A DNA stretch of 64,000 nucleotides from Desulfatitalea tepidiphila (GTDB lineage Bacteria > Desulfobacterota > Desulfobacteria > Desulfobacterales > Desulfosarcinaceae): positions 744,001 through 808,000 of the forward strand of contig NZ_BCAG01000003.1 in NCBI RefSeq assembly GCF_001293685.1, read 5' to 3'. The notes beneath the pieces were generated by a model. It did not search any database. It was not told the origin of the DNA and was given only the letters and a program-made list of their open reading frames with translations. Shown one piece after another: positions 53,008 to 62,552 of this stretch (its first letter is position 1; the number at the start of each line of letters is the position of its first letter). The position numbers and the translations under genes are program-made.

Positions 53008-54883
53008 GCGGCAGGCGCAGGGTGATGGTGCAGCCGGTTTGGGGGTTGTTGGCCGCCTCGACCCGGCCGCCCATGGCGGCGACCAGCTTTTTGACCAGGG
53101 CCAGGCCGATGCCCGTCCCGCTGGTACCCCGGGTCAGGGCGCTTTCGGCGCGGTAGAAGTCGTCGAATACGCGTTTGAGGGCCGGGCGGGGGATACCCGG
53201 CCCGGTGTCGGCAAGGGCGATGCGCACCCATGGACCTTCGATTCGGGCATCGATGCGGATGCGGCGATCCGGGGCATTGCGGCCGAACTTGATGCTGTTT
53301 TCGATGAGGTTGATCAACACCTGGAGCATGGCCTCGCGGTCGCACGCCATCTCGATCTCCCGGCCGGTGCCGATGGTCAAGTCGAACCCTTCCTGGGCCA
53401 GCTTGGGCGCCATGATGGCGTGTGCCTCATTGAAGAGATCCCCCAGGCGGCCCGGCCTCAACTCGACGTGGTGCTGCTTTTTCTCCAATTTGGCCAGGGT
53501 CAGCACGTTGTTGATGAGTCGGGAGAGGCGGGTGCTTTCCGACCCGATGATGCCGAGGTATTCCTGTTCGCGCTGGGGGGTGGCGGCGATCCCCTGTTCG
53601 AGCATCTCCACGTACATGCGGATATTGGTCAATGGCGTCTTCAACTCGTGGGTCACCGACGAGACGAAGCGGGAGCGGCGCTCGGACAGATCGACCACCG
53701 ATCTCACGCTGTGGTAAATGGCGAACAGGCCCAGCAGCAGGACTGCACCCAGGGCTGCCAGGGCGATGTGTACGCTTTTTCTGGCCGGCGAGGCCGGGAT
53801 GTGATCGGAAGCGATGGCCGCGCGGATGAAATCGAACGGTGCGGGGAACGTCCGTTGGGCCACGACCCGTCCGTCCCGGGCCGCGCCACCCGTTTCCAAG
53901 GTCCCGTTTTGCGATTCGACGCCGGTCACCGCCAGGGTCAGGCGCGAGAAGGCGGCCATGGGATGGGGCTTGAAATAGACGTCGGCCATGTGCTGCAGAA
54001 ACGGCGCGAGCACCAGCACGAACCCCTGCCTGAGAATCTGGTCGTTGACCGCCACCCGGCGGAAGATGAAGACCCGGTCCGAATCGATGAAGAGCGACTG
54101 CATGGGCGCCACCTCGACCTGAAACCGCTGCGGGTCCGACGGCGGTATGGAGGATTCGGGGGAACGAATTGAGGCAGCCGGCGGCGCCGGCGTTTCCCGG
54201 CGTTCGGGCGTTTCCACCGCGGCGTCGATTTCGGCTTCGACCCTTTCCGCTGCTTCGGGCCGCGGAGCGACGGCGTCGGCCGCCTGGCCGGCCAGGTTGG
54301 ACATTTGACGCGGCGTGAGCTCTTCGACCCGGACGCTTTTCTGACCGAGATGCGTCTGGGACGACTTGCGTTGGGGCGCGGCCAAATACCGTTCGGCGAA
54401 TGTGGATGGCTGCGTTTTCGGCGGTTCGGCCTTCGCCGCCCGGGTCATGCGCGGTTCAGGTGCCGAAGGGGGAAGGGCCCTTTTTTTTTGATTGAAGGCC
54501 TGGTTGACCGCTTCGAGCGCGGCGACGACGTCGCGGTGTCGGGGTGGGGCCTGTCCCGCGTCGGCGACCAGGGGGGTTTGCATGCGGCCGTCCGGTTGGT
54601 TTTGCAGATATCCGAGGATATAGGGCTCTTTTGGAAGCGAGGAGAGCGGCGAGGCCATGCCTTCTGATGCCGGCGTCTGATATTCGTCCACGGCCCGGCG
54701 CTCTTCGCGCTGGATCAGTTCGGCCAGCTCTTTTTGCATGTCATCGATCAAGGCTTCGGCGAAGAATTCGAGCTGGGCCAGCTCTTCCCGGGCCACGCCT
54801 GTATAGGTGCGCCAGACTACATAGGAGAGCGGCACGGAAACCGCGAGGCAAAAGAGAAGAAAGTAGAGTTTTAAACGGACCAC
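52973..54883 (-). CDS. Membrane sensor histidine kinase
   Basis: 636 residues. N-terminal helix (residues 5-25), a large periplasmic region including a Pro/Ala/Glu-rich low-complexity part (about 135-260), a second membrane helix near 368-390, HisKA with SSVTHELKTPLTNIRM (His412), N box LINLIENSIKFG, G1 DTGPGIP and G2 GTSGTGIGLALVKKL. It should phosphorylate the response regulator encoded just upstream, whose gene it overlaps by 13 bases. The low-complexity insert in the sensor is unusual. Confidence 0.9.
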   Translation of the reverse strand: MVRLKLYFLLFCLAVSVPLSYVVWRTYTGVAREELAQLEFFAEALIDDMQKELAELIQREERRAVDEYQTPASEGMASPLSSLPKEPYILGYLQNQPDGRMQTPLVADAGQAPPRHRDVVAALEAVNQAFNQKKRALPPSAPEPRMTRAAKAEPPKTQPSTFAERYLAAPQRKSSQTHLGQKSVRVEELTPRQMSNLAGQAADAVAPRPEAAERVEAEIDAAVETPERRETPAPPAASIRSPESSIPPSDPQRFQVEVAPMQSLFIDSDRVFIFRRVAVNDQILRQGFVLVLAPFLQHMADVYFKPHPMAAFSRLTLAVTGVESQNGTLETGGAARDGRVVAQRTFPAPFDFIRAAIASDHIPASPARKSVHIALAALGAVLLLGLFAIYHSVRSVVDLSERRSRFVSSVTHELKTPLTNIRMYVEMLEQGIAATPQREQEYLGIIGSESTRLSRLINNVLTLAKLEKKQHHVELRPGRLGDLFNEAHAIMAPKLAQEGFDLTIGTGREIEMACDREAMLQVLINLIENSIKFGRNAPDRRIRIDARIEGPWVRIALADTGPGIPRPALKRVFDDFYRAESALTRGTSGTGIGLALVKKLVAAMGGRVEAANNPQTGCTITLRLPLNTRPATSNPR

Positions 54884-55563
54884 CGATACCCCTCGCCGCG
54901 CACCGTCTCGATGAGACGCACCTGTTCATCCAGCAACGATATTTTTTTGCGCAGTTTGAGAATGTGGATATCCACCGTGCGGGTTTCGATGTCCGCGTCG
55001 GCGTAGTGCCACACCTCTGTGAGCAACTCTTTCTTGGGGACGATGCGGTGCTGGTTCTGGTGCAGGTAGACGATGAGATCCATCTCCCGCCGGGTCAGTT
55101 CCTGGCTATGCGCACCGCGCACGGCCTGCAGGTTCCGGCCGTCGAAGAAGATGCCCTGGCACTGAATTCGTTCTTCTCCGGTGGGCTTGCCGCTGCGCCG
55201 CAACACCGCCTCCACTCGGACCATCAATTCCCGCAGGGAGAACGGTTTGCTGATGTAGTCGTCGGCGCCGGCCTTGAAGCCGGTGACCACATCCTCTTCG
55301 GCCCCCTTGGCGGTGAGCATGATGATCGGCTGGGTCGGCTTTTGGCGTCTCAGTGTCCGGCAGATGGAAAAACCGTCCATCGTCGGCAGCATGACATCCA
55401 GGAGCACCAGATCGTAGGCGCCGCCCAGGGCGGCATTCAAACCGCTCCGGCCGTCATCGGCCCCGTCGGCGGCATAGCCGTTGAAGACCAGAACATCTCT
55501 AAGACCATTGAGAATCGCGGGGTCGTCTTCGACGATCAGGATGCGGGCTTTGGGTGGCTTCAT
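54871..55563 (-). CDS. OmpR/PhoB-type response regulator
   Basis: 230 residues. Receiver domain with D13/D14 (IVEDD), phospho-acceptor Asp56 (LLDVMLP), Thr84 and Lys106 (SKPF), then a winged-helix DNA-binding domain (VDIHILKLRKKI, ETVRGEGYRW). Start at 55563 is fixed by the receiver N-terminus and an upstream AGGATAGGAAATCG; the frame stays open to 55767. Divergent from the VWA gene, so the 226-base region between is a likely target. Confidence 0.92.
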   Translation of the reverse strand: MKPPKARILIVEDDPAILNGLRDVLVFNGYAADGADDGRSGLNAALGGAYDLVLLDVMLPTMDGFSICRTLRRQKPTQPIIMLTAKGAEEDVVTGFKAGADDYISKPFSLRELMVRVEAVLRRSGKPTGEERIQCQGIFFDGRNLQAVRGAHSQELTRREMDLIVYLHQNQHRIVPKKELLTEVWHYADADIETRTVDIHILKLRKKISLLDEQVRLIETVRGEGYRWSV

Positions 55564-55789
55564 CGATTTCCTATCCTCCGATGACGGTCGGCGGTGGCCA
55601 AATCTTCGGCCGGCCGCCGGCAGTTCGCCCAAGATTACATCAATCGCGCGACCCTGCAAAGTAAAAGTTTTGTAAAAATCGGGGCCTAACCTTTTGCATT
55701 TCTTTGAATTGTCTTTTGCCGGGGTGGGCATAGAATCGCACCATGAAAGACCGGTAAAACGCAACATTCAACGAAGGAGGGAGACTATC

Positions 55790-57211
55790 ATGCGCACACT
55801 GAACAAAGGAATGATCGTGATCTTGGGACTGATCGCCGTGACCGTGGCGGCATTGGCTTACATGGGCGTGCATCCCGGGGCGGTTCAAGGCGGTCCGTTA
55901 CCGGATATGGGGGGCGACGGCCGGGTGAGTGTGGCGACCCGCATCACCCAGGACAAGGTTCTCGTCGGATCGGATGGCCGGGTTGCAATGGCAGTGACCA
56001 TGGCGGCTGCGGCCGCGACACCGTCCGACGACGAGCCGGTAAGACCCGTTGACCTGGTCATCGTCATCGATCGCAGCGGCTCCATGCAAGGGCAGAAAAT
56101 CGAGGCGACCCGCAACGCCGTCCTGCAACTGATCGAGCGGTTGACCCCCAAGGATCGGCTGGCCCTGGTGGCCTATGCCGACGGGGTACAGGTGGTCGCC
56201 CCGCTGACCGCCATGTCGGCCGACCGGCACACCCAATTGGCCCGACTCATGGCCCAGATCCAGGCCGGCGGGAGCACCAATCTGGGGGGCGGGTTGCGGC
56301 AGGGCATCGAGTTGCTTCAGACGGCGCCTGACACGGCGCGTCAGCGCCGGGTGATCCTGATCTCCGACGGGCTGGCCAACCAGGGAATCACCGATCCGGG
56401 TGCCCTTGGGCAAATGGCGGCCGCGGCCACGGACGGTCACTTTGCCGTCAGCACGGTGGGCGTCGGCCTGGAGTTCAACGAGTTGCTCATGACTACCATC
56501 GCCGACCACGGTCTGGGCCGTTATTATTTCCTGGAGGACCCGCTGGTGTTCGCCCAGGTGTTTGAAAAAGAGTTCCAGACCGCGCGCCAGGTGGCGGCTG
56601 CCGACGTGACCCTCAGGGTGCCTCTGGCCGAAGGGGTTCGTCTGATCGACGCCGGCGGTTATCCCATCCGGAGAGCAGCGGGGCATGCCGTGGTGCGGGC
56701 CGGCGATTTGATCGCCGGCGGCGAGCGCAAACTGTTTCTGACCTTTCAGGTGCCCACCGATCGGGAAGGCCGTTTTTCCATCGGCGGTGCGCGACTCACC
56801 TACCAGTCCCAGGGCCAGGAACATGCGCTGGCGCCGACCGGGGAATTCTTTGTGGCCTGCAGCATGGATCGGCAGGCGGTGACAGCCAGCGTGGACAAGG
56901 AGACCTGGGGCGGGCACGTGGTTCAGGAATCCTACAATCAGCTCAAAGAGGCGGTGGCCGATGCGCTGCGGCGGGGAGAGGCCTCGGAAGCCGAACAGCG
57001 CATCCGCGACTATGCGGCCGAGAAGCGCCGGATCAATGCCGCCGTGGGATCCGCTGCCGTGACCCGTCATCTGGATCAGGACATCAAGGCTCTGGAGGAG
57101 ACGGTGGCCGAGACGTTTGCGGGGCCGCCTGCGGCCGTGGCGGCCAAACAGAAGCAGAACGCCAAGGCCCTGCAGTACGAAAGCTACCGGGAGCGCCGGG
57201 CCAAAAATTAG
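55790..57211 (+). CDS. VWA-domain exported protein
   Basis: 473 residues. N-terminal membrane anchor or signal (MIVILGLIAVTVAALAYMGV), then a von Willebrand A domain with a MIDAS DRSGSMQG near residue 94, plus a beta-rich domain and a helical C-terminus. The domain binds metal and protein partners. Ribosome site AGGAGGG. It is followed by the PspA-like gene (18 bases) and faces the two-component pair, suggesting an envelope-stress module. No protease or chelatase partner is present. Confidence 0.88.
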   Translation: MRTLNKGMIVILGLIAVTVAALAYMGVHPGAVQGGPLPDMGGDGRVSVATRITQDKVLVGSDGRVAMAVTMAAAAATPSDDEPVRPVDLVIVIDRSGSMQGQKIEATRNAVLQLIERLTPKDRLALVAYADGVQVVAPLTAMSADRHTQLARLMAQIQAGGSTNLGGGLRQGIELLQTAPDTARQRRVILISDGLANQGITDPGALGQMAAAATDGHFAVSTVGVGLEFNELLMTTIADHGLGRYYFLEDPLVFAQVFEKEFQTARQVAAADVTLRVPLAEGVRLIDAGGYPIRRAAGHAVVRAGDLIAGGERKLFLTFQVPTDREGRFSIGGARLTYQSQGQEHALAPTGEFFVACSMDRQAVTASVDKETWGGHVVQESYNQLKEAVADALRRGEASEAEQRIRDYAAEKRRINAAVGSAAVTRHLDQDIKALEETVAETFAGPPAAVAAKQKQNAKALQYESYRERRAKN

Positions 57212-57229
57212 ACGAAAGGAGACGAGAAG

Positions 57230-57805
57230 ATGGGTGTGATGACTCGCATTTTCAGATTGTTTAAAGCCGACCTGCACGGCGTGATGGATCAGGTGGAAGA
57301 TAAAACATTGCTGCTCAAACAGTGTGTGCGGGAGATGGAGGGCAGCCTGCAGGAGAAACGGCAGCGGTTGGACGGCTTGAACCGGATCTCCCGGCAGATG
57401 GACGCTGAACGTGGGGCGCGGGAAAGGGAACGGCAGAAAGTGGCGGCCGACCTGGACCTGGCCGTCCGCAAGGAGAAGGACGATATCGCCCGGGTATTGA
57501 TCCGCAAGCGGCTGGTGCTCGAGGCCGACGATGACCGTCTGGCGCGCCGGCGGCAGCAGTTGGACGCGGAGCACGTCCGCCTGGGTGAAGTGATCCGGCA
57601 ACAGGAGGAGCAGTTGGAGCGTCTCAAGGTCAAGTGTGCGGCCTACTGGCAACAGATGGAAAGCTGCGCAGGGGGTGACGCGGCCGGAAGGTGGGGCGAT
57701 GCTGCCGCCCATAGTCATCCCTCGGAGGAAGAGGTCGAACTCGAACTGCTGCGCTGCAAGGAGAGCGCGGCCCAGGGCGGTGTCCCCCAAGGAGGTGCCC
57801 AATGA
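57230..57805 (+). CDS. PspA/IM30-like coiled-coil protein
   Basis: 191 residues. The N-terminus MGVMTRIFRLFKADLHGVMD resembles the PspA amphipathic helix, and EDKTLLLKQCVREMEGSL is followed by a long coiled coil to about residue 145. It is shorter than PspA (about 220) and ends with a Gly/Ala/Ser-rich tail instead of the last helices. Likely binds the inner face of the membrane. Ribosome site AAAGGAG. Stop overlaps the next start (ATGA). Confidence 0.75.
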   Translation: MGVMTRIFRLFKADLHGVMDQVEDKTLLLKQCVREMEGSLQEKRQRLDGLNRISRQMDAERGARERERQKVAADLDLAVRKEKDDIARVLIRKRLVLEADDDRLARRRQQLDAEHVRLGEVIRQQEEQLERLKVKCAAYWQQMESCAGGDAAGRWGDAAAHSHPSEEEVELELLRCKESAAQGGVPQGGAQ

Positions 57806-58341
57806 TCAAACCCGTGCGCACGACCATCGTTTTCGGTTTGGCGAGCGGCCTGCTTCTGCTCCCGGTGGCATGGCTGAACGCGAGCCATTGGGGCTGGTCT
57901 GCGGCCTTCCAGTTGGCCCTTTGGGCCGAGGCCGCGCTCTATGCCCTGCTGCTGGCCCGCTGGAGCCGAACCGGTCTGCTGTCCATCGTTTTCCCGCTGG
58001 GTATACTGCTGGGTGCAGCCCTCTGGCCGCAGGTCTCGGCCGCCTTCTTTCTGCTCGGACTGGGAATTTTCAGCTGGATCCGAAGCGGCATCTGTTTCAA
58101 ACGCCATGTCCTGCGGGGATTGATGGCCGAAGTGCTTACCGTGGGGGGTGGCGCCGCCCTGGTGGCCATGTGCCGGCCGACCACGCCGTTGACATGGGCG
58201 GTGGCCGTCTGGCTCTTCTTCCTGGTGCAGGCGCTCTACTTTTTTATGGTACCCGGTGTGTCACCATCCACCGGCACGCAAGGGGACGAAGACCCGTTCC
58301 AGGTGGCCCTGCGGGAAGCTGAAAGGGCCATAGAATCCTGA
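57802..58341 (+). CDS. Multi-pass membrane protein, unknown function
   Basis: 179 residues with five or six hydrophobic segments (for example FGLASGLLLLPVAWLNASHW and FPLGILLGAALWPQVSAAFF) and a polar tail. Translationally coupled to the PspA-like gene, so it may be its membrane partner, in the manner of PspB/PspC. No sequence likeness to these is apparent. Confidence 0.75.
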   Translation: MIKPVRTTIVFGLASGLLLLPVAWLNASHWGWSAAFQLALWAEAALYALLLARWSRTGLLSIVFPLGILLGAALWPQVSAAFFLLGLGIFSWIRSGICFKRHVLRGLMAEVLTVGGGAALVAMCRPTTPLTWAVAVWLFFLVQALYFFMVPGVSPSTGTQGDEDPFQVALREAERAIES

Positions 58342-58409
58342 ACCGTTTATCTATAAGGATGTCCGGAATGATGTCAGAGACGATGACAGCCGGGGTCGGA
58401 TGGGAGTCG

Positions 58410-58943
58410 TCATGATCGCGTGGCCGCCTCGACCAGGGCGGCCACCAACTCCCTGCAGAAATCCGGGATGTCGGCGACCACGCGGCCCCACACCTGGTTG
58501 CCCTCTCTGAAGGCCGGCACATCCACCCAGGTGGCGCCGGCGTTGACCAGGTCGTCCCTGATGCCCGTCGAACCGGTGGCCCGGCGGCCGCGCACGATGC
58601 CGGCCGAAATGGGCACCCACCCGCCGTGGCAGATGCTGGCCACGATCCGGCCGGCATGATCCATATCTCGGACCAGATCGGTGGCCGCCTTGTGGCGTCG
58701 CAGTTTGTCCGGGGCCCAACCACCGGGAATCACTACGCCGAGCAGATTGTTCGCTTCAAGCGATGCGATGGTTGCGGTGGGTTGAATTTTCAGGCCGTTC
58801 TTCCCGCGCACGGGACGGGTATCCAGCCCGGCGGCAACGACCTCCGCGCCCTCTTCCTGCAGCCGCATGAAAGGGACGTAGAATTCGAGGTCCTCAACAC
58901 CTTCCGCCACGAGGACGGCGATGCGATGGCTTTTTAAACGCAT
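58410..58943 (-). CDS. PfpI/DJ-1 superfamily protein
   Basis: 177 residues. The nucleophile elbow ASICHGGW carries the reactive Cys, with the acidic partner in VAEGVEDLEF. PfpI-type proteins are deglycases, peptidases or chaperones. Ribosome site GAGGTGCC. Ends convergent with the membrane protein gene, 68 bases away. Confidence 0.9.
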   Translation of the reverse strand: MRLKSHRIAVLVAEGVEDLEFYVPFMRLQEEGAEVVAAGLDTRPVRGKNGLKIQPTATIASLEANNLLGVVIPGGWAPDKLRRHKAATDLVRDMDHAGRIVASICHGGWVPISAGIVRGRRATGSTGIRDDLVNAGATWVDVPAFREGNQVWGRVVADIPDFCRELVAALVEAATRS

Positions 58944-58998
58944 GATGGCACCTCATCCATAACCGACCCAGGGTATTCATTCTGAGACGGCTAAAAGA

Positions 58999-61671
58999 CT
59001 ATTTCAGGCTGCACAGGGTTTCGATCAAGTCGTCGAACTGCTCCCCGCTGAAGCAAAACTGCATGCGGGTAAAACCCTGCCTCAGCCGTTTGACCGCCTC
59101 GCCCACCTCACGGCGCCGCAGAATTACATCGGCCATGAGTTGGGCCACGCTTTCGAAGTCACCTGGCTGCATGCCGAAACGCGTCATTTCAGCCACCCCC
59201 AGGCGCAGGGCGCCGGACGCGGTAAAACCTTCTTCTTCGGGTACGGCCTGGAAGTTACAGATGATATGATTGGATTCCAGGCGTCGGGCCGCGTCGGGCC
59301 CCTGGGCATATCCCACCCGAACGATGACCTGGTGGGTTTCGGTAAAGTCGATGGCCGGATCCCCGGCCACGTCCAGGCCGCAGGCCTTGAGCGCGCGGGC
59401 GAACGCCTTGGCGTTTTGAATGACCATGGATTGGTAGTCGTCCTTGAAGGCGTTCATCTCCATGGTCGCCAACAGCAGCCCGAGCAGGGTACCCAGATGG
59501 TGATTGCTCACCGATCCGGGGAAGGCGCGCCGCTGGATCGCTTCCCACAGGGGCATGGCGAGGGGATCGGCCGGGTCCATGTCGGCGGCTACCACCCCGC
59601 GCTGGGTGCCGAAAAAGGTTTTGTGGGTCGATCCGGTCACCAGGTCGGCGCCCTCGGCGAAGGGCTGCTGAAAGTGCGGGCCATAGAGCCCCAATACATG
59701 AGCCATGTCATAGAGCAGCACGGTGTCGAGACCGAGTTCGTCGATCATCCGGCGCATGTCCGCCACAGGTTCCTTGTGCAGGATCATGCTTTTTCCCAGG
59801 ATGATCAGTTCCGGCCGGTAGCGCGCCAACAGCTCACGGCACGCATCGATGTCCACGTTGTAGGGATTGTCGGCCAGCACCGGAAAGTTGACCACCGCCG
59901 GCCGCTCGGTGGTCGGATCGCGCATCACGTAGTCGCGAAGGGCGCCCATGGGTTGGGCGCTCAGGTGTCCGCCCCTGATGATGTGGTGGTTCATCACCCG
60001 CCGGATGCGGCGTTGCTCGCTCTTGCGATCGTTGCGATTGAGATGGTCCACCATGGCGCTGAAGACCACCATGTTGGCCATCTGTCCCGAGATGGGCCGC
60101 AGGTCCACCTGGCGGCAGCCGAAATAGCGGCGCATCTCTTCGGAGAGGGCCTGTTCCACGGCGGCGATGAAGTCGGTGCCCTGGTAGTAGAAGATGTCGG
60201 CGTCGGCAAAGGCCTTGACCGGCTTGTGCTCGGCATAGCGTCCCACCGGGTCGCTGATGGAGAGCTGGCGCACCAGCGGCGAGGGCGTCTGCTCCGACGG
60301 GATCAGGTTGATGCAGTGCTGCTGGCGCCAGGCATGGTTGTCGATGGCTTTGAGAACCCACTGGTGCGCCTTATCGGTGGCGGCCGATATCGCATCGGGT
60401 CGTTTGTTGCGCAGGGTGCGGCGGTAGTCTTCCCACATGATGGCCCGGGCATAGGGCGGGGCTTCGCTGCGCAGGAAATAGGGCATGACACCGGCCTGGA
60501 GCCGCTTGCCGCGGACATCGACGCTGACCACGGCGCCATCTTCGATCCGGCTGTCCAGATAGCCCAGGGCAATGGCCCGCCGTTCGCTCCGCTCGGTGAG
60601 CCGGGCCGAGAGGCCTTCCCCGTCGAACACCCAATAGGGCACCATCGTCCCGCTGGTGACCCACCCGGCCGCTGTTTCTTTGCCCGAAATCGATACGAAC
60701 AGCGGTGCCCCGGCACGGGCGATGCCTTTGTCGATGAGCGCCAGGGGTCGAACCCGGAAGGGCAGATCGGCCAGGCGATCATAGCGTCCCCGGGACATCT
60801 CGTGAAGGGCCTGGAATTGCCGCTGCAGTGCTGCTTTGCCGATAAAATCGCCTTTCAGCGGCGAGAAACTCACCGCGAAACGGGCCAGGGCGATGGCGAA
60901 AATCGGAATCGGGCGGCCCGTGGGATCGTTCCCCAGTTCATGGCCGTACAGCGGCAGGCCGGCTTCGAGGCGCAGGGTGTCCCGGGCCCCGAGCCCGACC
61001 GGAAGGGCGCCCCCTTCGATGAGCCGATCCCAGACGGCCTCTGCACATCTGGACGGAAAGAAGAGCTCGAAGCAGAGCGGTTCGCCGGTATAACCGGTGC
61101 GCGCAATCCACAGGTCGTGATCCTCATAGCGAGTCGTACGCAGTTCGTTGCGCTGGGGTTCCGGCAAGCCGTCGCTGCCTGTCATCGCCTGGAGGATCGC
61201 CTTGGACCCTGGACCCTGCAGGCTGAGCATGGTGATGTCGGCGGTCTGATCTGTCAACTCGACCGCCGCGAAAGACCGGGCCGCGGCCTGCAGGTGCCGC
61301 CAGTCCTTTTCCCGGTTGGCGGCATTCACCACAAGCAGGTAGTGGTCCGCGAAAAAACGATAGAGGTAGGCATCGTCGACGGCGCTGCCGTCCTCGGCCG
61401 GGATGAGGGTGTACTGGCTCTGTCCCACCTCCAGAGCCGCTGCATTGTTGGTCAGCACGTGCTGGAGGAACGGCAAGGCGCCATCGCCGCTCACGATGAA
61501 GCGCCCCATGTGGGCCACATCGAAGAGACCGGCGCCGCGCCGGGTGGATAAATGCTCCTTGAGGATGCCCGTCGGATATTGCACCGGCATCTCCCAACCG
61601 CCGAAGGGCACCATCTGGGCGCCCAATGCCGCGTGTTTCGAAAACAAAGGAGTACGTCCCAAGGATTCCAT
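58999..61671 (-). CDS. GcvT-serine hydroxymethyltransferase fusion
   Basis: 890 residues. Residues 1-400 match aminomethyltransferase (GcvT): FGGWEMPVQYPTGILKEHL, FDVAHMGRF, ARTGYTGEPLCFELF and the C-terminal barrel GYLDSRIEDGAVV. Residues 430-890 match serine hydroxymethyltransferase: INLIPSEQTPSPLVRQL, DMAHVLGLYGP and the PLP lysine Lys684 in TGSTHKTFFGTQRG. GcvT makes methylene-THF from the aminomethyl lipoyl-H protein; SHMT uses it for glycine/serine exchange, so the fusion could pass the C1 unit directly. No gcvH or gcvP is nearby. Ribosome site AAAGGAT. Confidence 0.9.
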   Translation of the reverse strand: MESLGRTPLFSKHAALGAQMVPFGGWEMPVQYPTGILKEHLSTRRGAGLFDVAHMGRFIVSGDGALPFLQHVLTNNAAALEVGQSQYTLIPAEDGSAVDDAYLYRFFADHYLLVVNAANREKDWRHLQAAARSFAAVELTDQTADITMLSLQGPGSKAILQAMTGSDGLPEPQRNELRTTRYEDHDLWIARTGYTGEPLCFELFFPSRCAEAVWDRLIEGGALPVGLGARDTLRLEAGLPLYGHELGNDPTGRPIPIFAIALARFAVSFSPLKGDFIGKAALQRQFQALHEMSRGRYDRLADLPFRVRPLALIDKGIARAGAPLFVSISGKETAAGWVTSGTMVPYWVFDGEGLSARLTERSERRAIALGYLDSRIEDGAVVSVDVRGKRLQAGVMPYFLRSEAPPYARAIMWEDYRRTLRNKRPDAISAATDKAHQWVLKAIDNHAWRQQHCINLIPSEQTPSPLVRQLSISDPVGRYAEHKPVKAFADADIFYYQGTDFIAAVEQALSEEMRRYFGCRQVDLRPISGQMANMVVFSAMVDHLNRNDRKSEQRRIRRVMNHHIIRGGHLSAQPMGALRDYVMRDPTTERPAVVNFPVLADNPYNVDIDACRELLARYRPELIILGKSMILHKEPVADMRRMIDELGLDTVLLYDMAHVLGLYGPHFQQPFAEGADLVTGSTHKTFFGTQRGVVAADMDPADPLAMPLWEAIQRRAFPGSVSNHHLGTLLGLLLATMEMNAFKDDYQSMVIQNAKAFARALKACGLDVAGDPAIDFTETHQVIVRVGYAQGPDAARRLESNHIICNFQAVPEEEGFTASGALRLGVAEMTRFGMQPGDFESVAQLMADVILRRREVGEAVKRLRQGFTRMQFCFSGEQFDDLIETLCSLK

Positions 61672-61696
61672 GAGTCTTATCCTTTCCGCCAGGGGA

Positions 61697-62539
61697 TCAA
61701 CTCAGCCAGAACACCACGCCCCGAAAGAGGCCCCAGGCCAGCGCCAGAACCGTGGCCAGTAAACAGCCGCCGGCCAGCATCCGGTGGGCGAGGGTTTCTC
61801 GGGAGCGTTCATTATAAGATAACACCAGGCCGGTTGCGGCACCGGCGGCCATGCCGCCGATGTGGGCCCAGTTGTTGATGCCGGGAACCATGAACCCGAA
61901 CAGCAGGATGAAGAGCGCCCAGCCGCCGACCTGTTTGTACACGGCCTGGCCGAACATGCCGCCGCGGCTTTTACCGTAATAGAGGGCGGCGCCGATCAGT
62001 CCGCACAGGGCTGCAGAGGCCCCGATGGTAAGGGGAATGCCGGCGATGTAAGAGATCCAGAAGCCGATCACCCCGCTCAGGGTGTAAATGCCCAGGAACC
62101 GGTAGGCGCCGTACATCTGTGCGATGAGCGGGCCGATCTGGTACAGGGCCATCATGTTGAAGAAGATATGCAGGATCGATCCGTGCAGGTAGTTGGCCGT
62201 CAATAACGTCCACCATCCACCGCCTCGGTTCATCAGGAGCGTGCCGGTGGCACCCAGCGCGGCCAGCGTATTCTGATCCGGAGAGAAGAGTCGCAACGGA
62301 TTGAAACCGGCTCCCAGCATGCGTGGATGGATCAGCCAGCTCAATACGTACATCCCGATGTTGACATAGATGATGATGCGAATGAGGTTGTCTCCCGAGC
62401 CCCATCCGCGCGTCAGCAGGTTGTTTTTCCAGCGGGAGCCGGGCGTTTGTATACCGCAGAACGGGCATCGGGCTTCATCTTCGCTGATCAACTTGCGGCA
62501 GTTGGGGCACAGGATGGACTTTCGCGAGGGACGATTCAT
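61697..62539 (-). CDS. Rhomboid intramembrane protease with N-terminal zinc ribbon
   Basis: 280 residues. N-terminal ribbon (CPNCRKLI, CPFCGIQT), then six membrane helices. Catalytic Ser lies in IGASAALCG (near residue 176) and His in NNWAHIGGMAAG (near 224); HGSILHIFFNMMAL fits the conserved His/Asn of helix 2. It cleaves membrane proteins. Located 25 bases upstream of the GcvT-SHMT gene on the same strand. Confidence 0.92.
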   Translation of the reverse strand: MNRPSRKSILCPNCRKLISEDEARCPFCGIQTPGSRWKNNLLTRGWGSGDNLIRIIIYVNIGMYVLSWLIHPRMLGAGFNPLRLFSPDQNTLAALGATGTLLMNRGGGWWTLLTANYLHGSILHIFFNMMALYQIGPLIAQMYGAYRFLGIYTLSGVIGFWISYIAGIPLTIGASAALCGLIGAALYYGKSRGGMFGQAVYKQVGGWALFILLFGFMVPGINNWAHIGGMAAGAATGLVLSYNERSRETLAHRMLAGGCLLATVLALAWGLFRGVVFWLS

Positions 62540-62552
62540 TTAACGAACCTTT

